Below, in pieces: positions 16,764-24,594 of a stretch of DNA of 64,000 nucleotides. The first letter of the stretch is position 1; each line of letters opens with the position of its first letter. Below the pieces are notes generated by a model. It ran no database searches and was not told where the DNA came from. It worked only from the letters and a program-made list of their open reading frames with translations. This stretch comes from Bianquea renquensis (GTDB lineage Bacteria > Bacillota > Clostridia > Lachnospirales > Bianqueaceae), in NCBI RefSeq assembly GCF_014384895.1, contig NZ_JACRSQ010000017.1:23491-87490 (forward strand), read 5' to 3'. A program made the translations under genes and the position numbers.

Positions 16764-17159
16764 TCAGCCCTCCGGCGTACCAGAACGGGATTTCTTGAAG
16801 TCGGTGTTCGGAACCGCTTCATAGGATTTTGGGAAAATGCGGTTGGGTTTTCCACAGCCCTGCTTCTGGATCTCCACCAGTCCGGCATATTGCAGTTCCC
16901 GCATGGTATTTACCGCTTTCTGCCGCCCACAGCGGAGCAGGTCAACTACCTCGCAGATGGGATAGTACAGGTAAATCCGCCCGTACTCGTCCGCCCACCC
17001 ATTCTTGCGGGATAACTCTGTCCGGCGCAGGATAAAGGCGTACAACACCTTTGCCTCGTTGGACAGGGGCTTGAATGTAGGGGCTTCAAAGAGAAAATTC
17101 GGGAGCCGGGTGAAGCTGAACGCCTGTTCCGGCTGGTGAATGTAAATCGTGTTTGTCAT
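16764..17159 (-). CDS. Replication initiator protein A (RepA_N type), short form
   Basis: A 131-residue protein with FTRLPNFLFEAPTFKPLSNEAKVLYAFI, the hallmark of the RepA_N N-terminal winged-helix domain of Gram-positive plasmid initiators. Only this domain and a short basic tail are present; full initiators are nearer 250-350 residues, but short versions are common in mobilizable elements. It could support rolling of the excised circle or only DNA binding. It lies in the same direction as the relaxase and the Cys-rich VLP gene. Confidence 0.8.
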   Translation of the reverse strand: MTNTIYIHQPEQAFSFTRLPNFLFEAPTFKPLSNEAKVLYAFILRRTELSRKNGWADEYGRIYLYYPICEVVDLLRCGRQKAVNTMRELQYAGLVEIQKQGCGKPNRIFPKSYEAVPNTDFKKSRSGTPEG

Positions 17160-17269
17160 ATCGTGTTTTGTGGACGGTTAGAAGCCCGTTTTCCGGGGCG
17201 GGCGATACTTTATACCACCTGCCCCGGTTTGGGGCCTGCGAAGCCTTATAAATCAAGGCTTTTCCGCTC

Positions 17270-17683
17270 CTAACTGTCCACAGCAGACCTCCTTTTCCGT
17301 TCACTTTCTGTTTTCTGCCGCCTGTGAACTCTGGCGGCGCAGTCCGGGCAGTATTTAGCCCGGTTGGATTTGGGGACGAACACGCCGCCGCAAACCGCAC
17401 AGCGTTTCATGTCCTTATCCCGGAAAATCTCCGCTTTCAGCGTCCCGTCCAGCGGCAAGACCGCCCAGCGGAACCACTTACAGCAGACCGAGAAAGAAAC
17501 CGTCTGCGGGCAGGTGCAGGCGTCCCCATCGTCAAGGACAATGCAGTTGCCGTCCTCACAGCAACAGCACTCCCGGCGTATCAGGCTGGCCGCCTGTTTC
17601 TTCTGCGCCGGTGTCATGCGGTAAAGGGAACCGTCCGGCCTGCGTTCCAGCGGCGGCAAGTCTTTATAGGGGTTATCTCTCAT
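17270..17683 (-). CDS. Cysteine-rich VLP-domain protein
   Basis: A 137-residue protein. Residues 19-75 contain the Cys-rich VLP pattern (RMTPAQKKQAASLIRRECCC...CTCPQ...WFRWAVLPLD) and residues 90-125 a second zinc-finger-like unit (CAVCGGVFVPKSNRAKYCPDCA). The family is found almost only in conjugative and mobilizable elements of Firmicutes; its role is unknown, probably nucleic-acid binding. GGAGGGAACGC precedes the ATG at 17683. Confidence 0.82.
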   Translation of the reverse strand: MRDNPYKDLPPLERRPDGSLYRMTPAQKKQAASLIRRECCCCEDGNCIVLDDGDACTCPQTVSFSVCCKWFRWAVLPLDGTLKAEIFRDKDMKRCAVCGGVFVPKSNRAKYCPDCAARVHRRQKTESERKRRSAVDS

Positions 17684-17884
17684 GCGTTCCCTCCATTTTG
17701 CTTTCCATTGCCGTTCTCCCCGAAAAGGTTTCCTGCCTCGTCGTCGCAAGCTGCGTATCGCTCGTTTCGCCGCAAGCGGCAAAACTCACTCGCTCCGCTG
17801 CTCCTCCTCTCCCCACAAAGCCATGCGGCTTTGCGGGGGCCCCGACAATAGCGGCGTATTCCGGCGTTGGCACGCTCCCCGCAG

Positions 17885-17928
17885 CTTCGGGACGTTTTGT
17901 CCCGAAGTGACCTCTGGACAAAGTGTCC
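17885..17928. repeat. Hairpin pair, candidate oriT region
   Basis: CTTCGGGAC (17885-17893) pairs perfectly with GTCCCGAAG (17899-17907); eight bases on, GGACA (17916-17920) pairs with TGTCC (17924-17928). A related string, CTTCGGGACACTTTGTCC, occurs near 22068 at the other end of the element. Position upstream of the mobilisation genes suggests an oriT or a replication origin; this is inference. Confidence 0.4.
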
Positions 17929-18096
17929 AAAAGTCCGGCTCCTGGCGGTGCTTCCCCAGCCGTGGTATTCTCTTTTCGGACGGTCATTCTGTTTTCAAGG
18001 TGCTGTCCATCGATGAACTACCCTAAGTCTACACGAAAAAAATGCAAATCCCGGCTTTTTGCGAGAATTGCATTTTGATGAAGTTTACACTTTGGA

Positions 18097-18126
18097 AATT
18101 GCATTTTTGCAATTATCTTGTATAAT
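18097..18126 (+). promoter_or_regulatory. Promoter with overlapping operator for the element HTH regulator
   Basis: TTGCAT (18099-18104) and TATAAT (18121-18126) are 16 nt apart. AATTGCA and TGCAATT (18097-18103 and 18108-18114) form a perfect inverted repeat over the -35 box, and a further AATTGCAT half-site occurs at 18066-18073. The arrangement suggests the regulator represses its own promoter. Confidence 0.6.
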
Positions 18127-18153
18127 GGAAGTATGCGGAGGAGGTGCGTGTCT

Positions 18154-18954
18154 ATGGCTTTACCCGGAACACCCGGACAGCGGATTTCCGATTTATGCAA
18201 CGGGAACCACATCACACAAAAGGAACTTGCGGAGAAGATAGGCGTTTCCGCTTCCCAATTGAGCCGCATTGTCAGCGGCGAAACAAGAACGGTAAGCAGT
18301 GATATTCTCATAGGTGTGGCAAAGGAATTTAAGGTATCGACAGACTACATACTGGGCTTGTCTACCGTGAGCGTCCGTAAAAGTTACGATATTTCTGAAT
18401 TAGGCTTGTCAGAGGGGGCCGTGAGGGGGCTTGTGACGGGTGCTGTTGATGTGCAAATCCTCAACCGTCTGTTGGAACACAGGAATTTTCCCAAGCTGAT
18501 AGATTTGATACGGATTTATTTTCAGGATACGGCGGCAAAGGGCATAACAGCAAGAAACCAGCTTATCGAGATGGCAACGGCTTCCCTGTCCGACCTGATG
18601 AAAGAACACCCGGAACACCGGGCAGAAGCGAAGCAGGATTTACAGCTTTTGAACGCCCAAAAGATGGGGGAACATGAAGCGGAGATTGAAAAAATCAAAA
18701 ATGTGTTCCTGGCTATCCTGCGGGACATTAAGAAAGACATAGACAACGGGGAACAGCCGGGAGAAGCTGTGACCGCCGCTATGTTCCAAGCCATGCGGGA
18801 CGCACTGGCGGAACAGAAACAAAAACCGCTTTCCATTGACGATGTAACGGCGATGATAGCCGGACAGATTGGACAGCTTGCGCCGATGGACGAGGAAACC
18901 GCCGACCTGTTTCAGCGGTTAGTAAAGAAAATGATTGAACAGGCAGAGAAATAA
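18154..18954 (+). CDS. XRE-type HTH regulator of the element
   Basis: A 266-residue protein. Residues about 8-65 are a lambda-repressor-like helix-turn-helix (TQKELAEKIGVSASQLSRIVSGE), followed by a helical region about 75-266 that is Glu/Lys-rich and includes IEKIKNVFLAILRDIKKDIDNGE. The role is probably control of element maintenance or excision. ATG 18154, after GGAGGAGG, is preferred to the longer frame from 18118 because that would overlap the promoter. It reads away from the mobilisation genes and toward the cargo. Confidence 0.8.
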   Translation: MALPGTPGQRISDLCNGNHITQKELAEKIGVSASQLSRIVSGETRTVSSDILIGVAKEFKVSTDYILGLSTVSVRKSYDISELGLSEGAVRGLVTGAVDVQILNRLLEHRNFPKLIDLIRIYFQDTAAKGITARNQLIEMATASLSDLMKEHPEHRAEAKQDLQLLNAQKMGEHEAEIEKIKNVFLAILRDIKKDIDNGEQPGEAVTAAMFQAMRDALAEQKQKPLSIDDVTAMIAGQIGQLAPMDEETADLFQRLVKKMIEQAEK

Positions 18955-18974
18955 ATGTAGGAGAATATTAGAAA

Positions 18975-19169
18975 ATGGGAAAAAGCAACTCGTACTATAT
19001 GCAGCTTCATGTAGAAGCACTGTTTACAATGAATGAAAAGAACGAACTTATGACTATAAGGGAACCATGGGACTCCACTTCACAGCCGGCTCCCCGCTTC
19101 TATTTGACAAGACCACTTTACGAAAAACCACATACTTATTTTCGTGCTGACGTACCGAAAGAATTATGA
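18975..19169 (+). pseudogene. N-terminal fragment of a GNAT-acetyltransferase-like protein
   Basis: ATG 18975, behind GGAG, opens 64 residues: YYMQLHVEALFTMNEKNEL...PAPRFYLTRPL. This pattern opens GNAT-like proteins that normally exceed 200 residues and carry the acetyl-CoA-binding fold later in the chain. The frame stops after VPKEL, so no catalytic part is left. Confidence 0.5.
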
Positions 19170-19175
19170 TATAAT
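19147..19175 (+). promoter_or_regulatory. Promoter for the cargo kinase gene
   Basis: CTGACG (19147-19152) and TATAAT (19170-19175) lie 17 nt apart inside the end of the GNAT-like fragment, 40 nt upstream of the next start codon. Confidence 0.6.
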
Positions 19176-19215
19176 GAGTTATCAACAAATCAAAATTTGT
19201 GGAGGTAAAATATAG

Positions 19216-19761
19216 ATGAATCAAGGAAGAATTATTGTGATTACAGGCTCACCGGGGACAGGAAAAACAACAACTGCGTCAATTGTCGCAAAGGAATCAG
19301 ATATGGATAAATCAGTGCATATGCACACCGATGACTTTTTTCATTACTTAAGCAAAGGCGCAATACCACCACATTTGCCAGAATCCAACGAGCAAAATCT
19401 GGTTGTCATTGAAGCCTTTTTAGAAGCTGCAAAGCGATATGCTCGTGGCGGATATGATGTAATTGTAGATGGGATTGTCGGGCCATGGTTTTTGGAGCCA
19501 TGGAAAGCTCTTGTTCGGGAACATTATGAGGTGCATTATATTATTTTAAGGGCAAGTAAGGAAGAAACCTTAAAGCGGGCTGTTGAACGCTCAAAGTTAG
19601 ACCGAAAAACAAATATCGAATTGGTAGAAACAATGTGGGAGCAATTTTGCAATCTGGGAATATATGAATCGAATGTTGTAGATACGACCAATTATTCCAT
19701 TCAAGAAACTGTTTCCGCAGTACAAGAAAAAATCGCAAGTAGGGCAGCATTGTTGTCTTAG
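19216..19761 (+). CDS. P-loop kinase-like ATPase
   Basis: A 181-residue protein with a Walker A motif near the start (VITGSPGTGKTT, about residues 8-19) and a small-kinase layout: lid-like basic region RAVERSKLDRKTN near 125-137 and a closing helix. It resembles small-molecule kinases of the AAA_33/chloramphenicol-phosphotransferase-like group. It lies in a resistance-type cargo, so drug modification is conceivable, but the substrate cannot be named. GGAGG precedes the ATG. Confidence 0.65.
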   Translation: MNQGRIIVITGSPGTGKTTTASIVAKESDMDKSVHMHTDDFFHYLSKGAIPPHLPESNEQNLVVIEAFLEAAKRYARGGYDVIVDGIVGPWFLEPWKALVREHYEVHYIILRASKEETLKRAVERSKLDRKTNIELVETMWEQFCNLGIYESNVVDTTNYSIQETVSAVQEKIASRAALLS

Positions 19762-19857
19762 ATTGTTTTGGTGCAATTCCCATTTATCGAGCAGATGAAG
19801 TTGGGGAGCCGCCTGGAGGCGGCGGTGCCGAAGGATAAAATAGGAGATGTTAAGGTT

Positions 19858-20589
19858 ATGAATAATGAATACGATAATGAGAAGTTTTTTGAAGAATATG
19901 CAAAGATGTCCCGCAGTAAAGAGGGGTTAAAAGCTGCTGGTGAATGGCATCAATTAAAACCTTTGTTTCCTTCGTTAGAAGGAAAATCTGTTCTTGACTT
20001 GGGGTGCGGATATGGCTGGCACTGCAAGTTCGCAGAAGAACAAGGAGCTACAAAAATATTAGGGATCGATTTAAGTAAGAAAATGATTGAGGAAGCCCAA
20101 AAGCGCAATTCAGGAAATCAAATTGAATATCGTATTAGCGGATTAGAGGAATATGACTATCCAGAAAATGAATGGGATTGTGTTATATCTAATTTAGCTC
20201 TGCACTATATAGAGGACATAGTGGAAATATTTCAAAAAGTGTATAGGACATTAAAACCAGGTGGAATTTTTCTTTTTAATATCGAACACCCTGTTTTTAC
20301 CGCAGGAGTTGGGCAGGATTGGATTTATACAGATGATGGGAAACCGCAATATTGGGCGATTGATAATTACTTTATAACAGGAGAACGAAATACACATTTT
20401 TTAGGATGTGATGTAGTAAAACAACATCACACACTTACACAGATTATAATGGGATTGCTGAACAATGGGTTTGAGCTTAAAGTTGTAGAGGAAGCAGAAC
20501 CGCCTAAAGAGATGATGGATATTCCGGGTATGGAAGATGAACTTCGCCGCCCGATGATGTTACTTGTAAAGGCGATAGCGAAAAAATAA
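19858..20589 (+). CDS. Class I SAM-dependent methyltransferase
   Basis: A 243-residue cytosolic protein with motif I SVLDLGCGYGWHCKFA, GIDLSKKMI as motif II, and CVISNLALHYI as post-motif region; it looks like UbiE/Coq5-type small-molecule methyltransferases. ATG 19858 follows AGGAGATGTTAAGG; a longer frame from 19768 adds 30 unrelated-looking residues. Its stop is immediately followed by the racemase fragment, so this end may have been rearranged, but the length is normal. The substrate is unknown. Confidence 0.75.
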   Translation: MNNEYDNEKFFEEYAKMSRSKEGLKAAGEWHQLKPLFPSLEGKSVLDLGCGYGWHCKFAEEQGATKILGIDLSKKMIEEAQKRNSGNQIEYRISGLEEYDYPENEWDCVISNLALHYIEDIVEIFQKVYRTLKPGGIFLFNIEHPVFTAGVGQDWIYTDDGKPQYWAIDNYFITGERNTHFLGCDVVKQHHTLTQIIMGLLNNGFELKVVEEAEPPKEMMDIPGMEDELRRPMMLLVKAIAKK

Positions 20590-20825
20590 TATCTCTATTA
20601 GGAAAACTGATATACCCCAATTTAGAGAATGGCATAGTAATTCCTAGTGATAAAGAGAAAATGATTGCACTGGCAAATAAATACATTGAAAAAGAAAATG
20701 TAGATGCACTCATTCTCGCCTGTACGGAGCTGCCACTTGCCATAAAGCCCGAAGATGTTAATGTGCCAATCGTGAATACAACCCAAGTACATATCAATGC
20801 AATTTACCAATATGCAATTCGATAA
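20589..20825 (+). pseudogene. C-terminal fragment of an aspartate/glutamate racemase-like protein
   Basis: An open frame of 78 residues without start codon, containing VDALILACTELPLAIKP, the second catalytic-cysteine region (ACTELP) of Asp/Glu racemases, and a normal C-terminal helix. The first two-thirds of the gene, including the first catalytic cysteine, is absent. Confidence 0.75.
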
Positions 20826-20848
20826 AAATAGCAAAGCCAGCCGAGCCA

Positions 20849-20893
20849 GTCAACGGTCAAGATGAACGGCGCATTTCATGCGCCGCCGTTGAC
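20849..20893. repeat. Nested perfect hairpin upstream of the adenylyltransferase gene
   Basis: GTCAACGG (20849-20856) pairs with CCGTTGAC (20886-20893), and inside it GGCGCA (20868-20873) with TGCGCC (20879-20884). It lies in the 156-bp gap between the racemase fragment and the ANT(6) gene and may be a junction left by cargo assembly or a terminator-like structure; no T-run follows. Confidence 0.6.
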
Positions 20894-20981
20894 AGCCCCG
20901 CCCGTCTTTGCTAAAGGGTAATCAAGGCGGGAAAGCCCTAAAATGGCTTCACACCTATTTCAATAATTGGAGGAGATAAAA

Positions 20982-21848
20982 ATGAGATCAGAAAAGGAAG
21001 TTTATGATATTGTTTTGAATTTTGCAAAAACAGACAAACGCATTCGCATGGTTACTTTGGAAGGATCTAGAACAAATACAAATATTCCGCCTGATGATTT
21101 TCAGGATTTTGATATTACTTTTTTTGTTACGGATATGGACAGCTTCACAAGTGATGATAAATGGCTAGATATATTTGGTGAAAGGTTGATTCTGCAAAAG
21201 CCGGAAGATATGGAATTATTTCCAGCTGTAGAAAAGGGATTTTCATATTTAATGCTGTTTACTGATGATGTTAAGATAGATTTAACTTTGCTGCCGCTGG
21301 AACTGATAGACGAGTATTTTACATGGGATAAACTGGTAAAGTTACTGTTGGATAAAGACAACCGTATCGTAAAGCCGCCAATACCAACGGATATAGACTA
21401 CCACTTGCAGAAGCCTACTCAAAGAATGTTTGACGATTGCTGTAATGAATTTTGGAATACTACAACATATGTAGTAAAGGGCTTATGCCGCAAAGAAATT
21501 CTTTTTGCTATTGACCATATGAATGATATAGTACGAAAAGAATTGCTTCGCATGATTTCCTGGCTGATTGGTATCAAACAGGGATTTCATTTCAGTTTGG
21601 GAAAAAACTATAAATTTATGAAGCAATATGTCCCAGAGGAATTGTGGGAACGACTTATGTCCACTTATAATATGGATTCCTATCCCCATATGTGGGAATC
21701 CTTTGAACAATGTATGGCATTGTTCCGGGAGGTTTCGTCAGAAGTGGCATGCCAGTTGGATTACCAGTATCCACTATATGATGAAAAAATCAGTAATTAT
21801 GTGATTCGGCAAAAGAAAAAATATGGCATTGAAGATGATAACAAATAA
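20982..21848 (+). CDS. Aminoglycoside 6-adenylyltransferase, ANT(6) type
   Basis: A 288-residue cytosolic enzyme. The start MRSEKEVYDIVLNFAKTDKRIR and the nucleotidyltransferase motif LEGSRTN...DDFQDFDITFFV, then VKIDLTLLPLE, match ANT(6) (AadE) enzymes, which transfer AMP from ATP to the 6-hydroxyl of streptomycin. The metal-binding Asp pair of the fold is visible in DFDI. Length is usual for the family (about 280-300). ATG 20982 follows GGAGGAGAT. It is the only clear resistance gene of the element; resistance itself is inferred. Confidence 0.92.
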   Translation: MRSEKEVYDIVLNFAKTDKRIRMVTLEGSRTNTNIPPDDFQDFDITFFVTDMDSFTSDDKWLDIFGERLILQKPEDMELFPAVEKGFSYLMLFTDDVKIDLTLLPLELIDEYFTWDKLVKLLLDKDNRIVKPPIPTDIDYHLQKPTQRMFDDCCNEFWNTTTYVVKGLCRKEILFAIDHMNDIVRKELLRMISWLIGIKQGFHFSLGKNYKFMKQYVPEELWERLMSTYNMDSYPHMWESFEQCMALFREVSSEVACQLDYQYPLYDEKISNYVIRQKKKYGIEDDNK

Positions 21849-21871
21849 AATTTTTTCAATCGAAAAAATTT
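21848..21871 (+). terminator. Hairpin at the end of the ANT(6) gene
   Basis: AAATTTTTTC (21848-21857) and GAAAAAATTT (21862-21871) pair perfectly around AATC, directly at the stop codon. T-rich sequence follows. It is AU-only and so a weak terminator. Confidence 0.5.
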
Positions 21872-22403
21872 ATTTTGATTATTCAATTTTGAAAAACTGA
21901 ATACCTCAAAATCAGAAAGAGCGCGGACAAGCACTTTGAGGGATTGGCCGCCTTGTCCACCCATCCAGCGGGGCGGCGGGCGGCGGTCAAGGCCGGGTGT
22001 AACCCCGTTCATTTCAGCCTTGACGGTTGCCCGCTGTCCTGCTACTTTTCCGGGAGTGTGGCCACAACTTCGGGACACTTTGTCCACAAGTCGGAGCGTA
22101 GGACGAGGGACGGGGGCTTTCATATACCTGCCGCCGTTCTCTGAAAACAGGCCGATTTTTTGCTCATTCCCATTCGCAAAAATTCAGCCTGTTTTCCTGC
22201 CGGAGCAAACGGGGCGCAAGAAGCACCGCACCCCGTTTCCCCCGTCAGCCACGCCAGCAGGTATAACACACTACACTTTGCAAGCAAAGTCGTGTGCCAA
22301 AGGGGGCACCCCTTTGGAAACCCCGGACAACAAAACAGGCGGTATGCTGCCCTCTCCGGGAGCATACCGCCGTTTGTTGTCAGCAGCCCGTTTCACGGTC
22401 TGC
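21872..22403. other. Right end of the element, no recognisable gene
   Basis: GC-rich, with several overlapping low-quality frames on both strands and no ribosome sites. It includes CTTCGGGACACTTTGTCC near 22068, related to the candidate oriT hairpins, and a perfect hairpin CCAAAGGGG / CCCCTTTGG at 22297-22317. Confidence 0.5.
22297..22317. repeat. Perfect 9-bp hairpin near the right end of the element
   Basis: CCAAAGGGG (22297-22305), loop GCA, CCCCTTTGG (22309-22317). No T-run follows on either strand. Confidence 0.6.
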
Positions 22404-22430
22404 GTGTAGTTCCTTGTAAACTGACCTAAA
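22404..22430. repeat. Right attachment site (attR) of the element
   Basis: The element arm (plus strand GTAGTTCCTTGTAAACTGACC, ending at 22426) is the inverted partner of the attL arm, followed by taaa (22427-22430), the shared core sequence, and then host sequence belonging to the ArsR-type gene. Confidence 0.8.
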
Positions 22431-22485
22431 CAACGTTATAAAATATTATATCATGAACAATACCAACGTCTTCGTTAATATTCAT
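22427..22485 (-). pseudogene. Detached 5' end of the ArsR-type regulator gene
   Basis: ATG 22483-22485, with GGAGGG eight bases upstream, opens MNINEDVGIVHDIIFYNVV and then meets TAG inside the attachment site. If the two TTTA copies are joined, the frame continues YFSRKNMFAHP into the protein encoded at 12763-13758. A free 19-residue peptide is presumably all that is made now. Confidence 0.8.
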
Positions 22486-22629
22486 CTTATCATCCCTCCA
22501 ACACATGTATATTATAATTTAGATTATCATAATAATGTGAATAATGCAAGAAGATTTACGAATTTTCTAACAAATAGAAATACATCTTATATAGTTTTGA
22601 CAGTTACTCAATAAATCCTCTTAGCACAA

Positions 22630-22671
22630 TCTTAACATCTCGCGCCAGCATCCTAACACCAATCTTACTAT
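22630..22671 (+). promoter_or_regulatory. Direct repeats upstream of kdpF, candidate KdpE sites
   Basis: Three similar 9-mers, TCTTAACAT (22630), TCCTAACAC (22651) and TCTTACTAT (22663), start 21 and 12 nt apart, close to two and one helical turns. They lie 70-110 bp upstream of kdpF, a usual place for an OmpR-family response regulator such as KdpE. A weak -10-like TACACT follows at about 22680. Confidence 0.35.
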
Positions 22672-22737
22672 CTTCGTGCTACACTCATCTCCGTAAAATG
22701 AATAGCCACAGGAAAGAGCCTTAGAGGAGGGAGAACC

Positions 22738-22830
22738 ATGGAAGTCGTAACCGGTATCGTTGGCGTCGTAGCACTGTTGGTGCTGGTTTATCTGGGATAT
22801 GTTCTGTTAAAAGGAGAGGATAGGAGATGA
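22738..22830 (+). CDS. kdpF: KdpF, small membrane subunit of the potassium-transporting ATPase
   Basis: A 30-residue peptide, almost entirely one membrane helix (TGIVGVVALLVLVYLGYVLL) ending in KGEDRR, typical of KdpF, which stabilises the KdpABC complex. AGGAGGGAGAACC precedes the ATG. Its TGA overlaps the kdpA start codon (ATGA), so the two are translationally coupled. Confidence 0.88.
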   Translation: MEVVTGIVGVVALLVLVYLGYVLLKGEDRR

Positions 22831-24563
22831 ACAGCGTTTTACAATATGGACTCTATATTGCCATCCTTGTGCTGTTGGCAATCCCCCTCGGGGGATACAT
22901 CGCCAAAGTGATGAGGGGGGAGAAGGTATTTCTTACCAGGGTTTTAGCGCCCTGTGAGAGAGGGGTCTACCGTCTTTTGCGTGTTAAACAAGAAGAAGAT
23001 ATGGGGTGGAAAAAATACGCAGGTTGTGCGCTGCTGTTCAGCGCCATATGTCTAGCCGTGTTGATGGTCCTGCACATGATTCAGAATCTTCTTCCCCTGA
23101 ATCCGGAGGGATTGCCCGGTACATCCTGGCATCTGGCATTCAACACGGCGGCTAGTTTTGTGACGAACACCAACTGGCAGGCGTATTCTGGGGAGGCCAC
23201 CCTCAGCTATTTTACACAGATGATGGGGTTGACGGTACAGAACTTTGTATCGGCCGCGGTGGGAATGGCCGTTCTCTTTGCCCTGATCCGTGGGTTGACC
23301 CGCGTTAAGCAAAACGGAATCGGAAACTTTTGGACAGATGTGACGCGCAGTATCCTGTACATCCTCATTCCCCTATCCATTCTGGTATCACTGGCGCTTA
23401 TTTCCCAGGGCGTTGTTCAAAACTTTACGCCCTATGAGACAGTAACCTTAGTGGAGCCCATTGCGCTGGAGAACGGAACGCAGGTTACGCAGCAGATTGT
23501 GCCTATGGGACCCGCGGCTAGCCAGGTTGCCATCAAACAGCTGGGAACCAACGGCGGCGGATTCTTCGGCGCGAACTCGGCCCACCCCTTTGAGAATCCG
23601 ACTCCGCTGTCTAACCTCATGGAGATGATCTCGATCCTCGTGATTCCGGTAGCGCTCTGCTTTACCTTCGGAAAATGCGTCAACGACAAGAAGCAAGGAG
23701 TCGCCATATTCTTAGCCATGATGATCATACTGCTTGGGGCCTTGACTGTTACAGCGGTTCAGGAGCAAGGAGGCACGGCCCAATTGGAGCAAGATGGTGC
23801 AGTGGACATCCGCGGGGAGAATCAAGCCGGTGGCAATATGGAGGGAAAAGAGGCACGGTTCGGCATCGCCACATCCGTCACATGGACGGTCTTTACCACT
23901 TCGGCGTCCAACGGATCTGTCAACTCCATGCTCGATAGCTATACCCCCATAGGGGGGATGATCCCGCTGCTCTTGATGGAGCTGGGGGAAGTGGCCTTCG
24001 GAGGCGTCGGCTGTGGCCTGTATGGCATGTTGGCTTTTGCGATTCTTACAGTCTTCATCGCAGGCCTCATGGTTGGGCGGACACCGGAATATCTGGGGAA
24101 AAAGATTGAACCCTATGAAATGCGAATGGCAATGCTGATCTGTCTGGCTACGCCGGTTGCAATTCTGATTGGAAGCGGGATTGCCGCGTTCCTACCGCAA
24201 ACAGCTCAAAGCCTGAACAATAGCGGGGCCCATGGCTTCTCCGAAATGCTGTACGCCTATTCATCCGCCGGCGGAAACAATGGGTCAGCGTTCGCCGGTT
24301 TTAATGCGAACACCCCATTCTTCAATGTTTCCCTGGGATTGAGTATGTTGTTTGTACGGTTTGTCCCCATGGTCGCGGCTTTAGCCATCGCCGGAAGTAT
24401 GGCCCGGAAGAAGAAAGTCGCGGTTAGCGCCGGTACGCTTTCCACAAGCAATGCTATGTTTATCGGTCTATTGATCGGCATTGTACTGCTGGTGGGAGCG
24501 CTGAGTTTCTTCCCAGCACTGTCCCTGGGCCCCATCGCAGAATTTGTCCAGGGGATGGCATAA
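22827..24563 (+). CDS. kdpA: Potassium-transporting ATPase subunit KdpA
   Basis: A 578-residue polytopic membrane protein of normal length. It contains TNGGGFFGANSAHPFENP and other selectivity-filter-like loops (NTNWQAYSGE, TSASNGSVNSM, AGGNNGSAFAGF) of the four channel-like repeats that bind and pass K+. It forms the K+ channel unit of the high-affinity KdpFABC pump. First large gene of the kdp operon, overlapping kdpF. Confidence 0.97.
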   Translation: MNSVLQYGLYIAILVLLAIPLGGYIAKVMRGEKVFLTRVLAPCERGVYRLLRVKQEEDMGWKKYAGCALLFSAICLAVLMVLHMIQNLLPLNPEGLPGTSWHLAFNTAASFVTNTNWQAYSGEATLSYFTQMMGLTVQNFVSAAVGMAVLFALIRGLTRVKQNGIGNFWTDVTRSILYILIPLSILVSLALISQGVVQNFTPYETVTLVEPIALENGTQVTQQIVPMGPAASQVAIKQLGTNGGGFFGANSAHPFENPTPLSNLMEMISILVIPVALCFTFGKCVNDKKQGVAIFLAMMIILLGALTVTAVQEQGGTAQLEQDGAVDIRGENQAGGNMEGKEARFGIATSVTWTVFTTSASNGSVNSMLDSYTPIGGMIPLLLMELGEVAFGGVGCGLYGMLAFAILTVFIAGLMVGRTPEYLGKKIEPYEMRMAMLICLATPVAILIGSGIAAFLPQTAQSLNNSGAHGFSEMLYAYSSAGGNNGSAFAGFNANTPFFNVSLGLSMLFVRFVPMVAALAIAGSMARKKKVAVSAGTLSTSNAMFIGLLIGIVLLVGALSFFPALSLGPIAEFVQGMA

Positions 24564-24594
24564 CGGTATGGAATTGAAGGAAAGGGTGAGTCAA

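Larger units (their letters stand above)
13775..22430. mobile_element. Integrative mobilizable element with serine integrase, MobV relaxase and aminoglycoside resistance
   Basis: About 8.65 kb between two copies of TTTA (taaa on the plus strand at 13775-13778 and 22427-22430). Immediately inside are inverted arms: GTACAGTTTACAAGGGACTA inward from 13779 and GGTCAGTTTACAAGGAACTA inward from 22426 on the other strand. Contents: large serine integrase next to the left end, a small conserved protein, MobV relaxase, RepA_N-type initiator, Cys-rich VLP protein, HTH regulator and a resistance-type cargo. No type IV secretion genes are seen, so the element could be mobilised only with help. It interrupts the ArsR-type gene, whose two parts rejoin in frame across the ends. 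Confidence 0.88.

Noticed and set aside
17324..17851. Plus-strand frame opposite the Cys-rich VLP gene
   Set aside because: Shadow of a GC-rich coding region; no start signal and no family features.
13781..22424. Alternative crossover at a TA inside the arms, giving a fully palindromic CAGTTTAAACTG target
   Set aside because: It makes attP and attB symmetrical but leaves a stop codon between the two parts of the regulator gene; joining at TTTA restores one continuous frame and gives an asymmetric TT core, which serine integrases need.
22427..22485. 19-codon ORF as a genuine leader peptide of the regulator
   Set aside because: The frame ends exactly in the attachment site and continues into the regulator when the element is removed, so it is better explained as the detached gene start.
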